From PALSA-1296 sp037143335 (GTDB taxonomy: Bacteria; Bacteroidota; Ignavibacteria; Palsa-1295), in assembly GCA_037143335.1 (NCBI GenBank), contig JBAWZA010000008.1:59133-123132 (forward strand): a stretch of DNA of 64,000 nucleotides, read 5' to 3'. The notes beneath the pieces were generated by a model. The model was given only the letters and a program-made list of their open reading frames with translations. It was not told where the DNA came from and searched no databases. The stretch's first letter is position 1; each line of letters opens with the position of its first letter. Position numbers and translations under genes: made by a program. Shown piece by piece: positions 54,130-62,665 of this stretch.

Positions 54130-54612
54130 GTGGCTGAAAACCCATTTTCCCAACCTCATGAGTACTGGATGCGCATCGCCTTGAATGAGGCTCAGCGCGC
54201 CTATGAAGCCGACGAAGTCCCGATAGGTTGTATCATTGTCAGAAATAATGTGATCGTTGGTAAGGGACATAATCAAACCGAACAGCTAACTGATTCGACG
54301 GCTCATGCTGAGATGATTGCATTGACTTCGGCTGCTGGAACACTGGAGTCGCGGTTTCTTACTGGCTGCACTGCTTACGTGACGCTCGAACCCTGTCCGA
54401 TGTGCGCTGGGGCAATGGTGAACTCTAGGATAGAGCGATTGGTGTACGGTGCTTATGACCCCAAGGCGGGTGCCTGTGGTACGCTCTTTACGATTACCGA
54501 AGATGATCGTTTAAATCATCAGGTACAAACCGTGAGCGGTATCTTAGACCATGAATGCGGAGAAATACTCCGTGACTACTTTTCTAAGAAACGAAAGAAA
54601 ACCTCGCGTTGA
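54130..54612 (+). CDS. tadA: tRNA adenosine(34) deaminase TadA
   Basis: 160 aa. Zinc deaminase motifs are complete: HAEMIAL (the zinc His and catalytic Glu) and PCPMCAGAM (two Cys ligands). Family-specific sequences are 'EVPIGCIIVRNNVIVGKGHNQTE' and 'VYGAYDPKAGACGTLF'. It converts A34 to inosine in tRNA-Arg(ACG). The start is GTG at 54130, the only good choice before MRIALNEA. A basic tail (SKKRKKTSR) is present. It lies 45 bp after the CAT-anticodon tRNA. It ends TGA and is convergent with the barrel gene. Confidence 0.96.
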   Translation: MAENPFSQPHEYWMRIALNEAQRAYEADEVPIGCIIVRNNVIVGKGHNQTEQLTDSTAHAEMIALTSAAGTLESRFLTGCTAYVTLEPCPMCAGAMVNSRIERLVYGAYDPKAGACGTLFTITEDDRLNHQVQTVSGILDHECGEILRDYFSKKRKKTSR

Positions 54613-54630
54613 ATTATTTCAGAGTCACTC

Positions 54631-56136
54631 TTAGAATGGTCTTTGGAATCTAAAGAAGAATCTGCCTGCTTCTTTGATATCAGTTCTGAACGACACACCT
54701 ATCTGCACTCCTTCTGGATGTCCAATTCCGATACCGATGTTATACGCAATCGTGGAGAACGTTATATCGCCGAATCCTTGGAGCAAATTATTATCTTGAC
54801 GAACTCTCTTGCAAAATCCAAAGTCATTCAAAATGATAAGTTCTGGACTATCTTTGAAGAATGTACTTAGTGCTGCGAGACTGAATCGGAGTTCTGTGTT
54901 GAGGAGTACGAGACGGTTACCACCGATAATTCTATTCTTCAGTGCCGGCAGCGAAGAAGGACCGCCGATGAATTCTAACTTTTGGAACGGCGCATCCCCC
55001 GTTGAGCTTTCCATCCGGAATCGCGTATCGAACGAAAGTCCAGGGCAGATCGGGTTGAAATTTCTAAGATCAAAAATATATCGTTGATAGCTACTATCAG
55101 CGCCGACGTTTGTTCCGAACTCTGTTTGAAGGAGAGTGACCCAACCGTTCATTCTTCTATATGAAACAGTATCTCCCCAGAAATTTGCTTGGCTTACCGT
55201 TTCGTATTTTGCGTCTTCATGGCCTGCGGTAACCACCCATTCATTCATCCTTCCTTGGGTAATAGTTGGATTTGATGGCAGGTCTTTTCCGCCACCAAAT
55301 CTGCCGTGAAATACTCGTTGAGGTTGGTTGTAGTATATATCACTTCGGTACTCGACACGTAATTCAGATTTATGTTCGGGTCTAAATGCCACGTAAGCAT
55401 TCCATCCCTCAATCTTGAAATAGTCTCTGAAATCTTCACGCACAAGGAAAGCATACGCTGCATTTTCTCCTCGCTGCGTCCGCCACGCGTCTTCTGTTGT
55501 GGTGACGTTATGATATTCCGCGCCTAAGGCAATAGTTGGTACGAGTCTCCAACGTTCAACAGCGATAGACGTATCATTCTTCCCTATTGGTATTCTGAAT
55601 TCTCCACCTAATTGCGATTGTCCTTTTTTCTCTTCGAATCCGTAGCCGATGCCGCCCTTAATTCCAAATTCCTGATGCGGCCCAAAATCTGCCATACCCG
55701 GAGTAGCAATACCCAAGTAATAACCGTTTACGCGGTTAAAATCCATAAACGGCAACGATTCTAAATGTGGTATCTCGCGGTCATATGCTGGCTCAGTGAT
55801 CAGAAATGAATGGCGATGATGCCTTCTTTTACCTGCATAATCTCCTACTTTTAAGTCGAGTAATAATGAATCGTCCGTCGAATCTTGGAAGCTCCACAAA
55901 TCTTCATCCGAGCTATCACGGAAACGGAACATATTTTTTAACGGGTTATCCAGAAACTTACCCTTAAGCAAGTCTGGCAAAAAATTGGTATCGCCAACGG
56001 AATAATTGAGGTGTATCCCAGAATTAAGATCGTTTGTCGGAAGCTCACGTTGCTGGTAAAGTTCTTGTGCGCGAAGAGTTACTGAAAAAAAGAGAGATCC
56101 GATGAAGAGAAAACAAGCTGTACAAATTTTTGTCAT
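54631..56136 (-). CDS. Omp85/BamA-like outer-membrane beta-barrel protein
   Basis: 501 aa. A signal peptide (to ~23, LRAQ) is followed by a ~110-residue linker with charged patches (GKRRHHRH). From ~135 long amphipathic strands run (GIATPGMADFGPHQEFGIKGGIGYGF, 'WRLVPTIALGAEYHNV', 'WNAYVAFRPEHKSELRVEYRSDI'). The C-terminal quarter resembles Omp85 barrels: 'FIGGPSSLPALKNRIIGGNRLVLLNTELRF' (pieces), 'LIILNDFGFC', and a terminal strand ending FFFRFQRPF with aromatic last residue. No POTRA domains are evident, so it is not BamA itself. It is possibly an Omp85-superfamily orphan barrel; function unknown. Confidence 0.75.
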   Translation of the reverse strand: MTKICTACFLFIGSLFFSVTLRAQELYQQRELPTNDLNSGIHLNYSVGDTNFLPDLLKGKFLDNPLKNMFRFRDSSDEDLWSFQDSTDDSLLLDLKVGDYAGKRRHHRHSFLITEPAYDREIPHLESLPFMDFNRVNGYYLGIATPGMADFGPHQEFGIKGGIGYGFEEKKGQSQLGGEFRIPIGKNDTSIAVERWRLVPTIALGAEYHNVTTTEDAWRTQRGENAAYAFLVREDFRDYFKIEGWNAYVAFRPEHKSELRVEYRSDIYYNQPQRVFHGRFGGGKDLPSNPTITQGRMNEWVVTAGHEDAKYETVSQANFWGDTVSYRRMNGWVTLLQTEFGTNVGADSSYQRYIFDLRNFNPICPGLSFDTRFRMESSTGDAPFQKLEFIGGPSSLPALKNRIIGGNRLVLLNTELRFSLAALSTFFKDSPELIILNDFGFCKRVRQDNNLLQGFGDITFSTIAYNIGIGIGHPEGVQIGVSFRTDIKEAGRFFFRFQRPF

Positions 56137-56225
56137 AGGCGACGAATTTATCGTATGAATGATACAAAAATACGCCTATTACCTCCCTTTGTTTCGATAA
56201 ACGCAAAACCTTGTCAAAGGCAATA

Positions 56226-56250
56226 AAAAAGCCGAGTTAAACTCGGCTTT
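56226..56250 (-). terminator. Rho-independent terminator after rplQ
   Basis: A perfect 8-bp stem GCCGAGTT/AACTCGGC (56231-56238 and 56240-56247), flanked by A-run and T-run, gives TTTTTTATTG on the minus strand. It ends the long spc-alpha ribosomal transcript. Confidence 0.85.
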
Positions 56251-56281
56251 TATGAATAGTAAATCTACGCTAACCATAAGA

Positions 56282-56836
56282 TTAATTCTCTGTCTCAGGA
56301 GTAGCTTCAGGCTCTGCCACTGCAGTCTCTTCAACTACCTCAGGTGCTGCCTCAGCAACCGGTATTGCCTTCGCAGTTACGGCTTTACGACGTGTTGGAC
56401 GCGGCTTCGAAATTTTCGCCTTCGGCGCGGCACCGCTCTCGTTCCAATCAACGAGTTCAAGAATTGCCATTTCAGCGCTATCACCAAGGCGTCTTCCGAG
56501 TTTCACAACACGGGTATAGCCACCTGGGCGAGAAGCAACCTTCGGTGCAATCTCTGTGAACAATGTCTTCAGTACATCAGTATCCTTAATGAAACGACCT
56601 ACTTGACGACGAGCGTGTACGCGTTGAATAGAAACGGTCTTTTCATCCCCTGTCAAAGCCAATGAACGCTTTGCTGTTGTGATCAAAGGTTCAACATAAA
56701 TGCGAGCCTCTTTGGCTTTAGCAACTGTTGTCTTGATCTTTTTATGTTGGAGCAAAGAGGTTGCAAGCGCATTGAGCGTCGAAGCTCTATGCGTATTCGT
56801 ACGACCTAATTTTCTTCCCTTACGTCCATGTATCAT
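56282..56836 (-). CDS. rplQ: Large ribosomal subunit protein bL17, with long C-terminal extension
   Basis: 184 aa, against about 120 in the usual family. Residues ~1-130 are classic L17 (HGRKGRKLGRTNTHRASTLNALATSLLQHKKIKTTVAKAKEAR in pieces, 'VEPLITTAKR', 'RPGGYTRVVKLGRRLGDSAEMAILELV'). The last ~55 residues form a low-complexity tail: first basic (KAKISKPRPTRRKAVTAKAI), then acidic (EVVEETAVAEPEATPETEN). Such tails occur in L17 of related groups. It is the last gene of the alpha operon, 33 bp after rpoA, followed by a terminator. Confidence 0.96.
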   Translation of the reverse strand: MIHGRKGRKLGRTNTHRASTLNALATSLLQHKKIKTTVAKAKEARIYVEPLITTAKRSLALTGDEKTVSIQRVHARRQVGRFIKDTDVLKTLFTEIAPKVASRPGGYTRVVKLGRRLGDSAEMAILELVDWNESGAAPKAKISKPRPTRRKAVTAKAIPVAEAAPEVVEETAVAEPEATPETEN

Positions 56837-56869
56837 GGTCTTATCTTTCTATTAAGTACAAACGTAAAA

Positions 56870-57865
56870 TCAATGAGCACTAACTGTCTCGTGTCCCTCG
56901 AGATATTTATCGACATCCATACCAAACTGAAGTCCAAGATTCTCGACGAGTCTTCCGAGTTCGTCAAGTGACTTACGACCAAAGTTGCGGAATGTGAGTA
57001 ATTCGCGCTCGTCTTTGCGAACGAGTTCAGCAATGTTTTTGATATTCGCGGCGCGCAAACAATTCTGTGAGCGAACTGAAAGATGAAGTGTATCAACCGG
57101 AGTGGTGAGTACAGCTCTGATTCTCTCTGTCTCGGTATCGGCGATTGGCTTTGTCGGCAGTTCATCCTCAGGTCCTCCAAAGCGGACGAAAAGATTTACA
57201 TGATCCCGTAGCGTTTTGCCCGCAAGAGTAATCGCTTCTTCTGGAGTCAGCGAGCCATCTGTATCAACTTCAAGAATCAGCTTCTCGTAATCTGTCTTTT
57301 GACCTACACGAGTAGGCTCGACGCTAAAGCGTACGTTTACGATCGGTGTAAAAATCGAGTCAATCGCAATTGTGCCAAGAGGTGCATCGGCAGACTTATT
57401 TTCATCTGAAGGTATATACCCTCTGCCGTGCCCAACAACAAGCTCCATCTGAAAACGAGCATCTTTCGAAAGTGTGAAAAGATGATGGTCTGGATTCAGG
57501 ATATCAATTTCATTTGTAAACTGTTGAATATCGCCTGCCTTAAAATCTTTTGGGCCTTTGATATCAACCAATAACCTTGTCGGTGTATTTTGTTCAGCTC
57601 GAATTCTTACACCCTTTAGATTAAGAATGATCTCGGCAACATCTTCCGTGACGCCCTTAACCATCGAAAATTCATGCTGAACGCCTTCGATCTTCAAGCT
57701 GGTAAACGCGCTACCTGGAATTGAAGACAGAAGAATACGGCGCATTGAATTACCAAGCGTAGTCCCATAACCCTCCTCGAGAGGAGATGCAATGAATCGC
57801 CCGAAAGTTTTCGTCCTTGAAGATTCCTCAAGCTCAATGCGTTCCGGCATTTGTAAATTTGTCAT
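56870..57865 (-). CDS. rpoA: DNA-directed RNA polymerase subunit alpha
   Basis: 331 aa from the ATG at 57865 (MTNLQMPERIEL); an open start 87 bp upstream adds a non-homologous stretch. The alpha-NTD (~1-230) has FIASPLEEGYGTTLGNSMRRILLSSIPGSA and the dimerisation motif; the alpha-CTD (~255-320) has 'LSVRSQNCLRAANIKNIAELVRKDERELLTFRNFGRKSLDEL' (pieces), the helix-hairpin-helix that contacts UP elements and activators. It is the scaffold for RNAP assembly. It lies between rpsD (46 bp upstream) and rplQ. It ends TGA. Confidence 0.98.
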   Translation of the reverse strand: MTNLQMPERIELEESSRTKTFGRFIASPLEEGYGTTLGNSMRRILLSSIPGSAFTSLKIEGVQHEFSMVKGVTEDVAEIILNLKGVRIRAEQNTPTRLLVDIKGPKDFKAGDIQQFTNEIDILNPDHHLFTLSKDARFQMELVVGHGRGYIPSDENKSADAPLGTIAIDSIFTPIVNVRFSVEPTRVGQKTDYEKLILEVDTDGSLTPEEAITLAGKTLRDHVNLFVRFGGPEDELPTKPIADTETERIRAVLTTPVDTLHLSVRSQNCLRAANIKNIAELVRKDERELLTFRNFGRKSLDELGRLVENLGLQFGMDVDKYLEGHETVSAH

Positions 57866-57911
57866 GCGATTTTCCTTAATAAAATTTGTGTCGTAAAATT
57901 TGTATGACGAA

Positions 57912-58544
57912 TTATTTAGAGTATAACTCGACGATAAGCTGTTCGTTAGCATTCAACGGAATGTCAGCACGTTCAGGAACAGCAAGAAATGTCCCCGAAA
58001 GATCAGCCTTATTCAGCGATAACCATGATGGTACGCCCGAATCGCCACGTGTTCGTTTCAAAGATTCGTGCACAACTTCTAATTTGCGTGAGCTTTCCTT
58101 GAGTTGAATAACATCACCTGGGTTTAACAAGTACGAAGGGATGTTTACAGTCTTTCCGTTCACAAGCACATGGCCGTGAAGAATCAGCTGTCTTCCGGCT
58201 TTACGTGAAGGAGCAATGTTCAGTCGGTAAATAACATTATCAAAACGACGCTCGAGGAGTTTTACAAGATTATCACCAGTAATACCGCGCATTCTTGAAG
58301 CTTTCTCGAAGGTATTGCGGAACTGTGTTTCGAGCATTCCATAGGTACGACGAATTTTTTGCTTTTCGCGCAACTGAATACCGTACTCAGAAACTTTGGA
58401 ACGACGTCCCATACCATGTTGGCCAGGTGGGAAATTGCGTTTCTCGACAGGACACTTCTCAGAGAAACACTTTGCGCCTTTTAAGAAAAGCTTTTGCTTT
58501 TCTCTGCGGCATAATTTACACGATGGATCTGTATAACGAGCCAT
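57912..58544 (-). CDS. rpsD: Small ribosomal subunit protein uS4
   Basis: 210 aa. The N-terminal C+ form has a zinc-binding motif (CKLCRREKQKLF ... KCFSEKC). 'RYTDPSCKLCRR' and 'NFPPGQHG' are typical, followed by the S4 RNA-binding domain (~98-160: 'RLDNVIYRLNIAPSRKAGRQLILHGHVLVNGKTVNIPSY' in pieces). It is a primary 16S binder and, in many bacteria, the translational repressor of the alpha operon. A stable hairpin lies in its leader (58636-58651), in the unusually long 119-bp gap after rpsK. Confidence 0.98.
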   Translation of the reverse strand: MARYTDPSCKLCRREKQKLFLKGAKCFSEKCPVEKRNFPPGQHGMGRRSKVSEYGIQLREKQKIRRTYGMLETQFRNTFEKASRMRGITGDNLVKLLERRFDNVIYRLNIAPSRKAGRQLILHGHVLVNGKTVNIPSYLLNPGDVIQLKESSRKLEVVHESLKRTRGDSGVPSWLSLNKADLSGTFLAVPERADIPLNANEQLIVELYSK

Positions 58545-58635
58545 AATTAGAGATTTTGAGTTGTTGAATCGTTGCTTTTAGCCTTCGTCCTTCAGTATAG
58601 CTTCGACATGAAGTTTACGACATAAAAACTACTCT

Positions 58636-58651
58636 GGCAGAAAAATCTGCC
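58636..58651 (-). promoter_or_regulatory. Hairpin in the rpsK-rpsD intergenic leader (possible S4 site)
   Basis: Perfect 6-bp stem GGCAGA-TTTT-TCTGCC within the 119-bp rpsK-rpsD gap, the longest gap inside this operon. It could be part of an S4 autoregulatory leader or an internal attenuator; the T-rich sequence after it (AGTTTTTATG) is imperfect. Confidence 0.3.
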
Positions 58652-58663
58652 CCGAAAAAAAAA

Positions 58664-59062
58664 TTAGACGCGACGCTTTTTCGGCGGACGGCATCCATTA
58701 TGCGGCATCGGAGTTATATCTTTGATCGATAAAACATCAATACCTGCAACTTGTAAGGCACGGACAGCAGCTTCTCTGCCTGAACCGGGTCCTTTGATAA
58801 AGACATCAACTTTGCGAAGTCCCATATCGTACGCTTCTTTCGCTGCTGCTTCAGCAGACACTTGTCCGGCAAACGGTGTATTCTTACGTGATCCCTTGAA
58901 CCCGAGCTTTCCGGCAGTCGCCCATGAAAGAGTGTTCCCTTGTATGTCAGTGAGGGTCACAGCGATATTATTAAATGTCGCTTTAATGTGCGCATGCCCG
59001 TGAGCTTGGGCTACAATTTTCTTTTTTGTGCGCTTTGTACCTGCTGTTGCTGTCTTTGCCAT
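58664..59062 (-). CDS. rpsK: Small ribosomal subunit protein uS11
   Basis: 132 aa, standard length. Core motifs: 'GHAHIKATFNNIAVTLTDIQGNTLSWATAGKLGFKGSRKNTPFAGQ' (pieces), 'VDVFIKGPGSGREAAVRAL' and C-terminal 'DITPMPHNGCRPPKKRRV'. It is a platform protein of the 30S subunit near the mRNA exit. It lies 10 bp after rpsM in the conserved alpha operon order. The N-terminus has a basic, Ala/Thr-rich extension of about 17 residues. Confidence 0.98.
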   Translation of the reverse strand: MAKTATAGTKRTKKKIVAQAHGHAHIKATFNNIAVTLTDIQGNTLSWATAGKLGFKGSRKNTPFAGQVSAEAAAKEAYDMGLRKVDVFIKGPGSGREAAVRALQVAGIDVLSIKDITPMPHNGCRPPKKRRV

Positions 59063-59072
59063 ATTCTATAAA

Positions 59073-59456
59073 TTACTTCTTAGCTGCTGCTTTCTTCTTA
59101 CCAGCAACCGTCTTACGCTTGCCTTTTCTTGTACGCGAATTAGTTCTGGTACGCTGACCGCGAACTGGAAGGCTCTTGCGATGACGCAAGCCACGATAGC
59201 TTCCGATATCCATGAGACGTTTAATTGAGAGCTGTTGCTCGCTACGAGCAACACCTTCAACTTTGTACTCATTCGTAATAATCTGACGTATTGCCGTAAT
59301 TTCGTCTTCTGTCAGATCGGCAATTTTTTTATCCTCAGATATTCCTGCTTTCTCTAAGATTTTTGTTGCAGAAGTTTTGCCTATTCCGTAGATATAGGTC
59401 AGCCCAATAACTGAGCGCTTTGATTTTGGTAGATCTATTCCAGCTATACGTGCCAT
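59073..59456 (-). CDS. rpsM: Small ribosomal subunit protein uS13
   Basis: 127 aa. Typical sequence 'RIAGIDLPKSKRSVIGLTYIYGIGKTSATKIL' (pieces), 'LTEDEITAIRQIITNEYKVEG', 'RLMDIGSYRGLRHRKSLPVRGQRTRTNSRTRKG' with the conserved basic C-terminal tail ending AAAKK. It sits in the 30S head and contacts P-site tRNA and bridge B1. It lies 10 bp after rpmJ and before rpsK. Confidence 0.98.
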   Translation of the reverse strand: MARIAGIDLPKSKRSVIGLTYIYGIGKTSATKILEKAGISEDKKIADLTEDEITAIRQIITNEYKVEGVARSEQQLSIKRLMDIGSYRGLRHRKSLPVRGQRTRTNSRTRKGKRKTVAGKKKAAAKK

Positions 59457-59466
59457 CTAAAAAGTA

Positions 59467-59583
59467 TTATCCTTGACGTTGTTTATGTTTTGGGTTTGTC
59501 TTGCAAATAACACGAACGACGCCCCTTCGGACGACGATCTTACAATGCTCGCAGCGTTTTTTTACGGATGCTTGTACTTTCAT
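59467..59583 (-). CDS. rpmJ: Large ribosomal subunit protein bL36
   Basis: 38 aa, found by reading the minus strand from the ATG at 59583. The sequence begins MKVQASVKKRCEHCKIV and ends NPKHKQRQG, with the zinc ligand set C-x2-C ... C ... H (CEHC, VICK, PKHK) of the C+ form. Length and sequence are those of typical L36. It lies between infA (18 bp upstream) and rpsM (10 bp downstream). Confidence 0.97.
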   Translation of the reverse strand: MKVQASVKKRCEHCKIVVRRGVVRVICKTNPKHKQRQG

Positions 59584-59601
59584 AACTTGCCTCTAAAAAA
59601 A

Positions 59602-59820
59602 TTACTTGTAACGGTATGTGATTCTACCCTTTGTAAGGTCGTATGGAGAAAGCTCCACCGTTACCTTATCGCCATGTAATATCTTGATAAAATGCATTCT
59701 CATTTTACCCGATACATGTGCCAAAATCGTATGACCGTTATCAAGTTTTACTCGAAACGTCGCATTTGGTAATGCCTCCTCAATAACTCCATCAACTTTA
59801 ATAGCAGATTGCTTTGACAT
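59602..59820 (-). CDS. infA: Translation initiation factor IF-1
   Basis: 72 aa, exact family length. S1/OB-fold: 'KVDGVIEEALPNATFRVKLDNGHTILAHVSGKMRMHFIKILHGDKVTVELSPYDLTKGRITYRYK' in pieces; NATF.V.L, HVSGKMR and GD.V.VELSPYDL are diagnostic. It occupies the 30S A site during initiation. It is placed in the secY-map-infA-rpmJ string, 79 bp after map. Confidence 0.98.
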   Translation of the reverse strand: MSKQSAIKVDGVIEEALPNATFRVKLDNGHTILAHVSGKMRMHFIKILHGDKVTVELSPYDLTKGRITYRYK

Positions 59821-59899
59821 CCAAACGATCTAAAGAATACAAATTTTGCCACTTACAGCCCGTTGCAAACGGCATTTCGCTAAATTTCGTTCCAAAATT

Positions 59900-60667
59900 C
59901 TACTTTGTGAGAATCTCGCCGCCGTAAGAGCGAACAGCGATTGTATGCTCAAAATGAGCACTTCTCTTGCCGTCACCGGTGACGACGGTCCAACCATCCG
60001 TCAAGGTCTTGACTTTACCGGTGCCCATGTTTATCATAGGTTCGATTGCAAGGGTCATCCCCTCTCGCAATTCGATGTTCCGATACGCTGGGTCAAAGCG
60101 CTTGAGCACGTAATTTGGAACCTGTGGTTCTTCGTGAAGATTTCTACCAATTCCATGCCCAACTAAATCCTTGACAATTCCGTACCCAAATGATTGGCAG
60201 TAATCCTGAATCGCCTTTGAAATATCATATAGTCTGCCACCACTTCGTGCGGCGGCAATTCCGAGGAGTAACGAATCTTTCGTAACTTCGAGGAGCTTTT
60301 TGACATCCGGTTCGATTTCGCCAACGGCATAGGTCCAAGCGCTATCGCCAAACCAACCGTTCTTTTCAACACCTATATCAACTGAGATTGTATCGCCTTC
60401 TTCCAGAGGTACACCATTCGGGATTCCGTGTACAACAGCATTGTTGAGTGACATACAGGTGGCATATTTAAAAGTTTGCCTTCCGACTTTGTACCCCTTG
60501 AATGCTGGCCTTCCTCCGTTATCTACAATGAACTTGTCAGCTTTATCGTTGATTTCTAAGGTTGTGACACCTGGTTTTACGAGTGTCTGAACATACTGAA
60601 ATGTCTCATGAACGAGGTGAGCACTTTCTCGTATTTTTGCGATTTCCTCTTCGGTCTTGACCGTCAT
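59900..60667 (-). CDS. map: Type I methionyl aminopeptidase
   Basis: 255 aa from the ATG at 60667 (MTVKTEEEIAKIRESA); an ATG 15 bp upstream at 60682 is the alternative. The five metal ligands are present: D in SVDIGVEKNG, D in GWFGDSAWTY, H in LVGHGIGRNLHEEP, E in TLAIEPMI and E in 'AHFEHTIAV'. The substrate-binding His lies in NNAVVHGIPN. It removes N-terminal Met from nascent proteins. It is directly after secY (60 bp), without adk between, as in many Bacteroidota. It ends TAG, and the frame remains open long beyond. Confidence 0.97.
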   Translation of the reverse strand: MTVKTEEEIAKIRESAHLVHETFQYVQTLVKPGVTTLEINDKADKFIVDNGGRPAFKGYKVGRQTFKYATCMSLNNAVVHGIPNGVPLEEGDTISVDIGVEKNGWFGDSAWTYAVGEIEPDVKKLLEVTKDSLLLGIAAARSGGRLYDISKAIQDYCQSFGYGIVKDLVGHGIGRNLHEEPQVPNYVLKRFDPAYRNIELREGMTLAIEPMINMGTGKVKTLTDGWTVVTGDGKRSAHFEHTIAVRSYGGEILTK

Positions 60668-60727
60668 TCTGTGATCCCACATTGCCTTAGTTCTGAAGAC
60701 CTATTGTCTTGAGAGAGTGGTCTCTTT

Positions 60728-62092
60728 TTAGAAACCACCACCGCCGCCATATACTCCGCCGCCTGTTGAACGACCTTTTAACTTACCTGACTTCATCAAG
60801 CCATCATAGTTATGCATGAGCAAATGCGATTCAATCTGTTGCAGCGTATCAAGAGCAACACCAACCATAATCAACAAACTAGTACCGCCGAAGAACTGTG
60901 CAAATCCCGATGTTACACCCAAGCTCGTAACGAATGTCGGCAAGATTGCAATGATTGCTAAAAATATTGCGCCGGGCAAGGTCAAGTGTGTAAGGATATT
61001 ATCAATATAATCCGAAGTGTTTCTGCCTGGACGTACGCCTGGAATAAATCCGCCTTGCTTCTTCATCGTATCAGCAACGTCACGAGGGTTAAACGCGATC
61101 GCCGTATAGAAATACGTGAACACCACAATCATAATGCCGAAAATTATGGCATGACTGAAAGAACGGTAATCAAAAAACTTTCCTATGCTCTGCACAAATG
61201 GAGAAGCAGGAAAGAACGTAACAAGTGTTGTTGGAATAAATAAAATTGCTTGTGCAAAAATGATTGGCATAACTCCAGCTGTATTAATCCTAATCGGGAT
61301 GTGCTGAGTTGTGCCGCCGTATACTTTTCGACCGATTACACGCTTTGCATACTGCACCGGTATTTTTCTAATGCCCTGTGTAATGAGGACAACGAAAGCG
61401 ATGATACCAACGAAGAATGCAATCAATACAACTTCAACGATGATATTCTTACCGGCATCAGTACCGATGTCTTTGAATTCATCAAGTAATGCGCCTGGGA
61501 AACGTGCAATGATACCAATGAAAATGATAAGGGAAATTCCATTTCCGATGCCACGCTCGGTGATTTGCTCACCCAACCACATCATAAACATTGTTCCAGC
61601 AGCCAAACAGAATACTGTGCTGATCGTAAATAGTAGAGGACTTACGCCTTCAGCAACTACTCCGCCACCCATGCTCTGTAAGTGAACCGCAACACCGATT
61701 GCTTGAAGCGAGCCAACGACAAACGTACCAACTCTTGTTAGTTGTGTAATCTTTTTACGTCCTTCTTCACCTTCTTTTTGAAGTTTCTGGAAATACGGCA
61801 CTACACTTCCCATCAACTGAATGATGATCGAAGTAGAAATATATGGCATGATACCCAACGCAAAAATGGCAGCGTTCTTGAACGCGCCACCTACGAAGAG
61901 ATCATAGAGTCCGAAAAGTGAATTCGAACCACCCTGCCCCGATTGACGCTCGAGTGCAACGAGATCAATACCCGGAAGGGTAATGTGCGCACCAAAACGG
62001 ACAACAACAAGTAACGAAACAGTATAGATGATTCGCTGACGCAGTTCGTCTATCTTGAAGATATTCCGAAAGCTATCTGTAAGTCTGCTCAT
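60728..62092 (-). CDS. secY: Protein translocase subunit SecY
   Basis: 454 aa with ten transmembrane helices. Signatures: 'ALGIMPYISTSIIIQLM' (TM2-3), 'GIGNGISLIIFIGIIARFPG', 'YAKRVIGRKVYGGTTQHIPIRINTAGVMPIIFAQAIL' (pieces), 'RDVADTMKKQGGFIPGVRPG', 'GTSLLIMVGVALDTLQQIESHLL'. It is the channel of the Sec translocon. The C-terminus carries an unusual Gly-rich tail (GGGVYGGGGGF) after 'LMHNYDGLMKSGKLKGRS'. It is co-transcribed between rplO (22 bp upstream) and map. Confidence 0.98.
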   Translation of the reverse strand: MSRLTDSFRNIFKIDELRQRIIYTVSLLVVVRFGAHITLPGIDLVALERQSGQGGSNSLFGLYDLFVGGAFKNAAIFALGIMPYISTSIIIQLMGSVVPYFQKLQKEGEEGRKKITQLTRVGTFVVGSLQAIGVAVHLQSMGGGVVAEGVSPLLFTISTVFCLAAGTMFMMWLGEQITERGIGNGISLIIFIGIIARFPGALLDEFKDIGTDAGKNIIVEVVLIAFFVGIIAFVVLITQGIRKIPVQYAKRVIGRKVYGGTTQHIPIRINTAGVMPIIFAQAILFIPTTLVTFFPASPFVQSIGKFFDYRSFSHAIIFGIMIVVFTYFYTAIAFNPRDVADTMKKQGGFIPGVRPGRNTSDYIDNILTHLTLPGAIFLAIIAILPTFVTSLGVTSGFAQFFGGTSLLIMVGVALDTLQQIESHLLMHNYDGLMKSGKLKGRSTGGGVYGGGGGF

Positions 62093-62114
62093 GAATTAAC
62101 AATCAAAAAAATTA

Positions 62115-62588
62115 TTATGCCACAACGGCTTCAATCTTTCCACCTGCTTTTTCGATCTTCGCGGCTGCACCTTTAGAAACTTTGTGCACCTGAATAGTCA
62201 TTGCGACTGTAACGTCGCCGACACCAAGAACTTTTACTCGTGCATGACCGCCGGTGATCATACCAACAGCACGAAGCAATGCAGGAGTGATCGGTTCACC
62301 TTTAGGAAGGCGACCTGACTTTGCTGCTTCTTCGAGACGCGATACATTAACTTCCTCGTATTCAACGCGGAACGGCGCCTTGAATCCGAACTTTGGTAAA
62401 CGACGAGAAAGAGGCATCTGGCCTCCTTCAAATCCTAATTTCCTTTTATTACCAGAACGAGATCCCGCTCCGTTTGATCCGCGTGTTGAGGTTTTGCCGT
62501 GACCTGAACCGATACCTCGGCCTACACGCTTATTATTCTTTATCGCTCCGGCTGCCGGACGTGGGTTGAGTTTAAGTGTTACTTCCAT
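62115..62588 (-). CDS. rplO: Large ribosomal subunit protein uL15
   Basis: 157 aa. The N-terminal glycine/arginine-rich extension (NNKRVGRGIGSGHGKTSTRGSNGAGSRSG, in pieces) and 'GGQMPLSRRLPKFGF' are diagnostic. The C-terminal domain shows 'RLPKGEPITPALLRAVGMI' and 'VKVLGVGDVTVAMTIQVHKVS'. It is a late assembly protein of the 50S subunit. It lies 77 bp after rpmD, a gap holding only a short weak stem with a T run, and 22 bp before secY. Confidence 0.98.
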   Translation of the reverse strand: MEVTLKLNPRPAAGAIKNNKRVGRGIGSGHGKTSTRGSNGAGSRSGNKRKLGFEGGQMPLSRRLPKFGFKAPFRVEYEEVNVSRLEEAAKSGRLPKGEPITPALLRAVGMITGGHARVKVLGVGDVTVAMTIQVHKVSKGAAAKIEKAGGKIEAVVA

Positions 62589-62665
62589 ATTGGTTACTAA
62601 CGCGGAATTGTTGAAGTATCCGCTCGCATTAAAAAAATATTACGCCGCTTGTGGCGAATGGTTAC

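Noticed and set aside
57866..57952. Extended N-terminus of RpoA
   Set aside because: The extra 29 residues do not resemble any alpha subunit; the ATG at 57865 begins the conserved start.
62589..62665. Short stem CGCC...GGCG with T run between rpmD and rplO as a terminator
   Set aside because: The stem is only 4-5 bp and lies inside a highly co-expressed operon; too weak to call.
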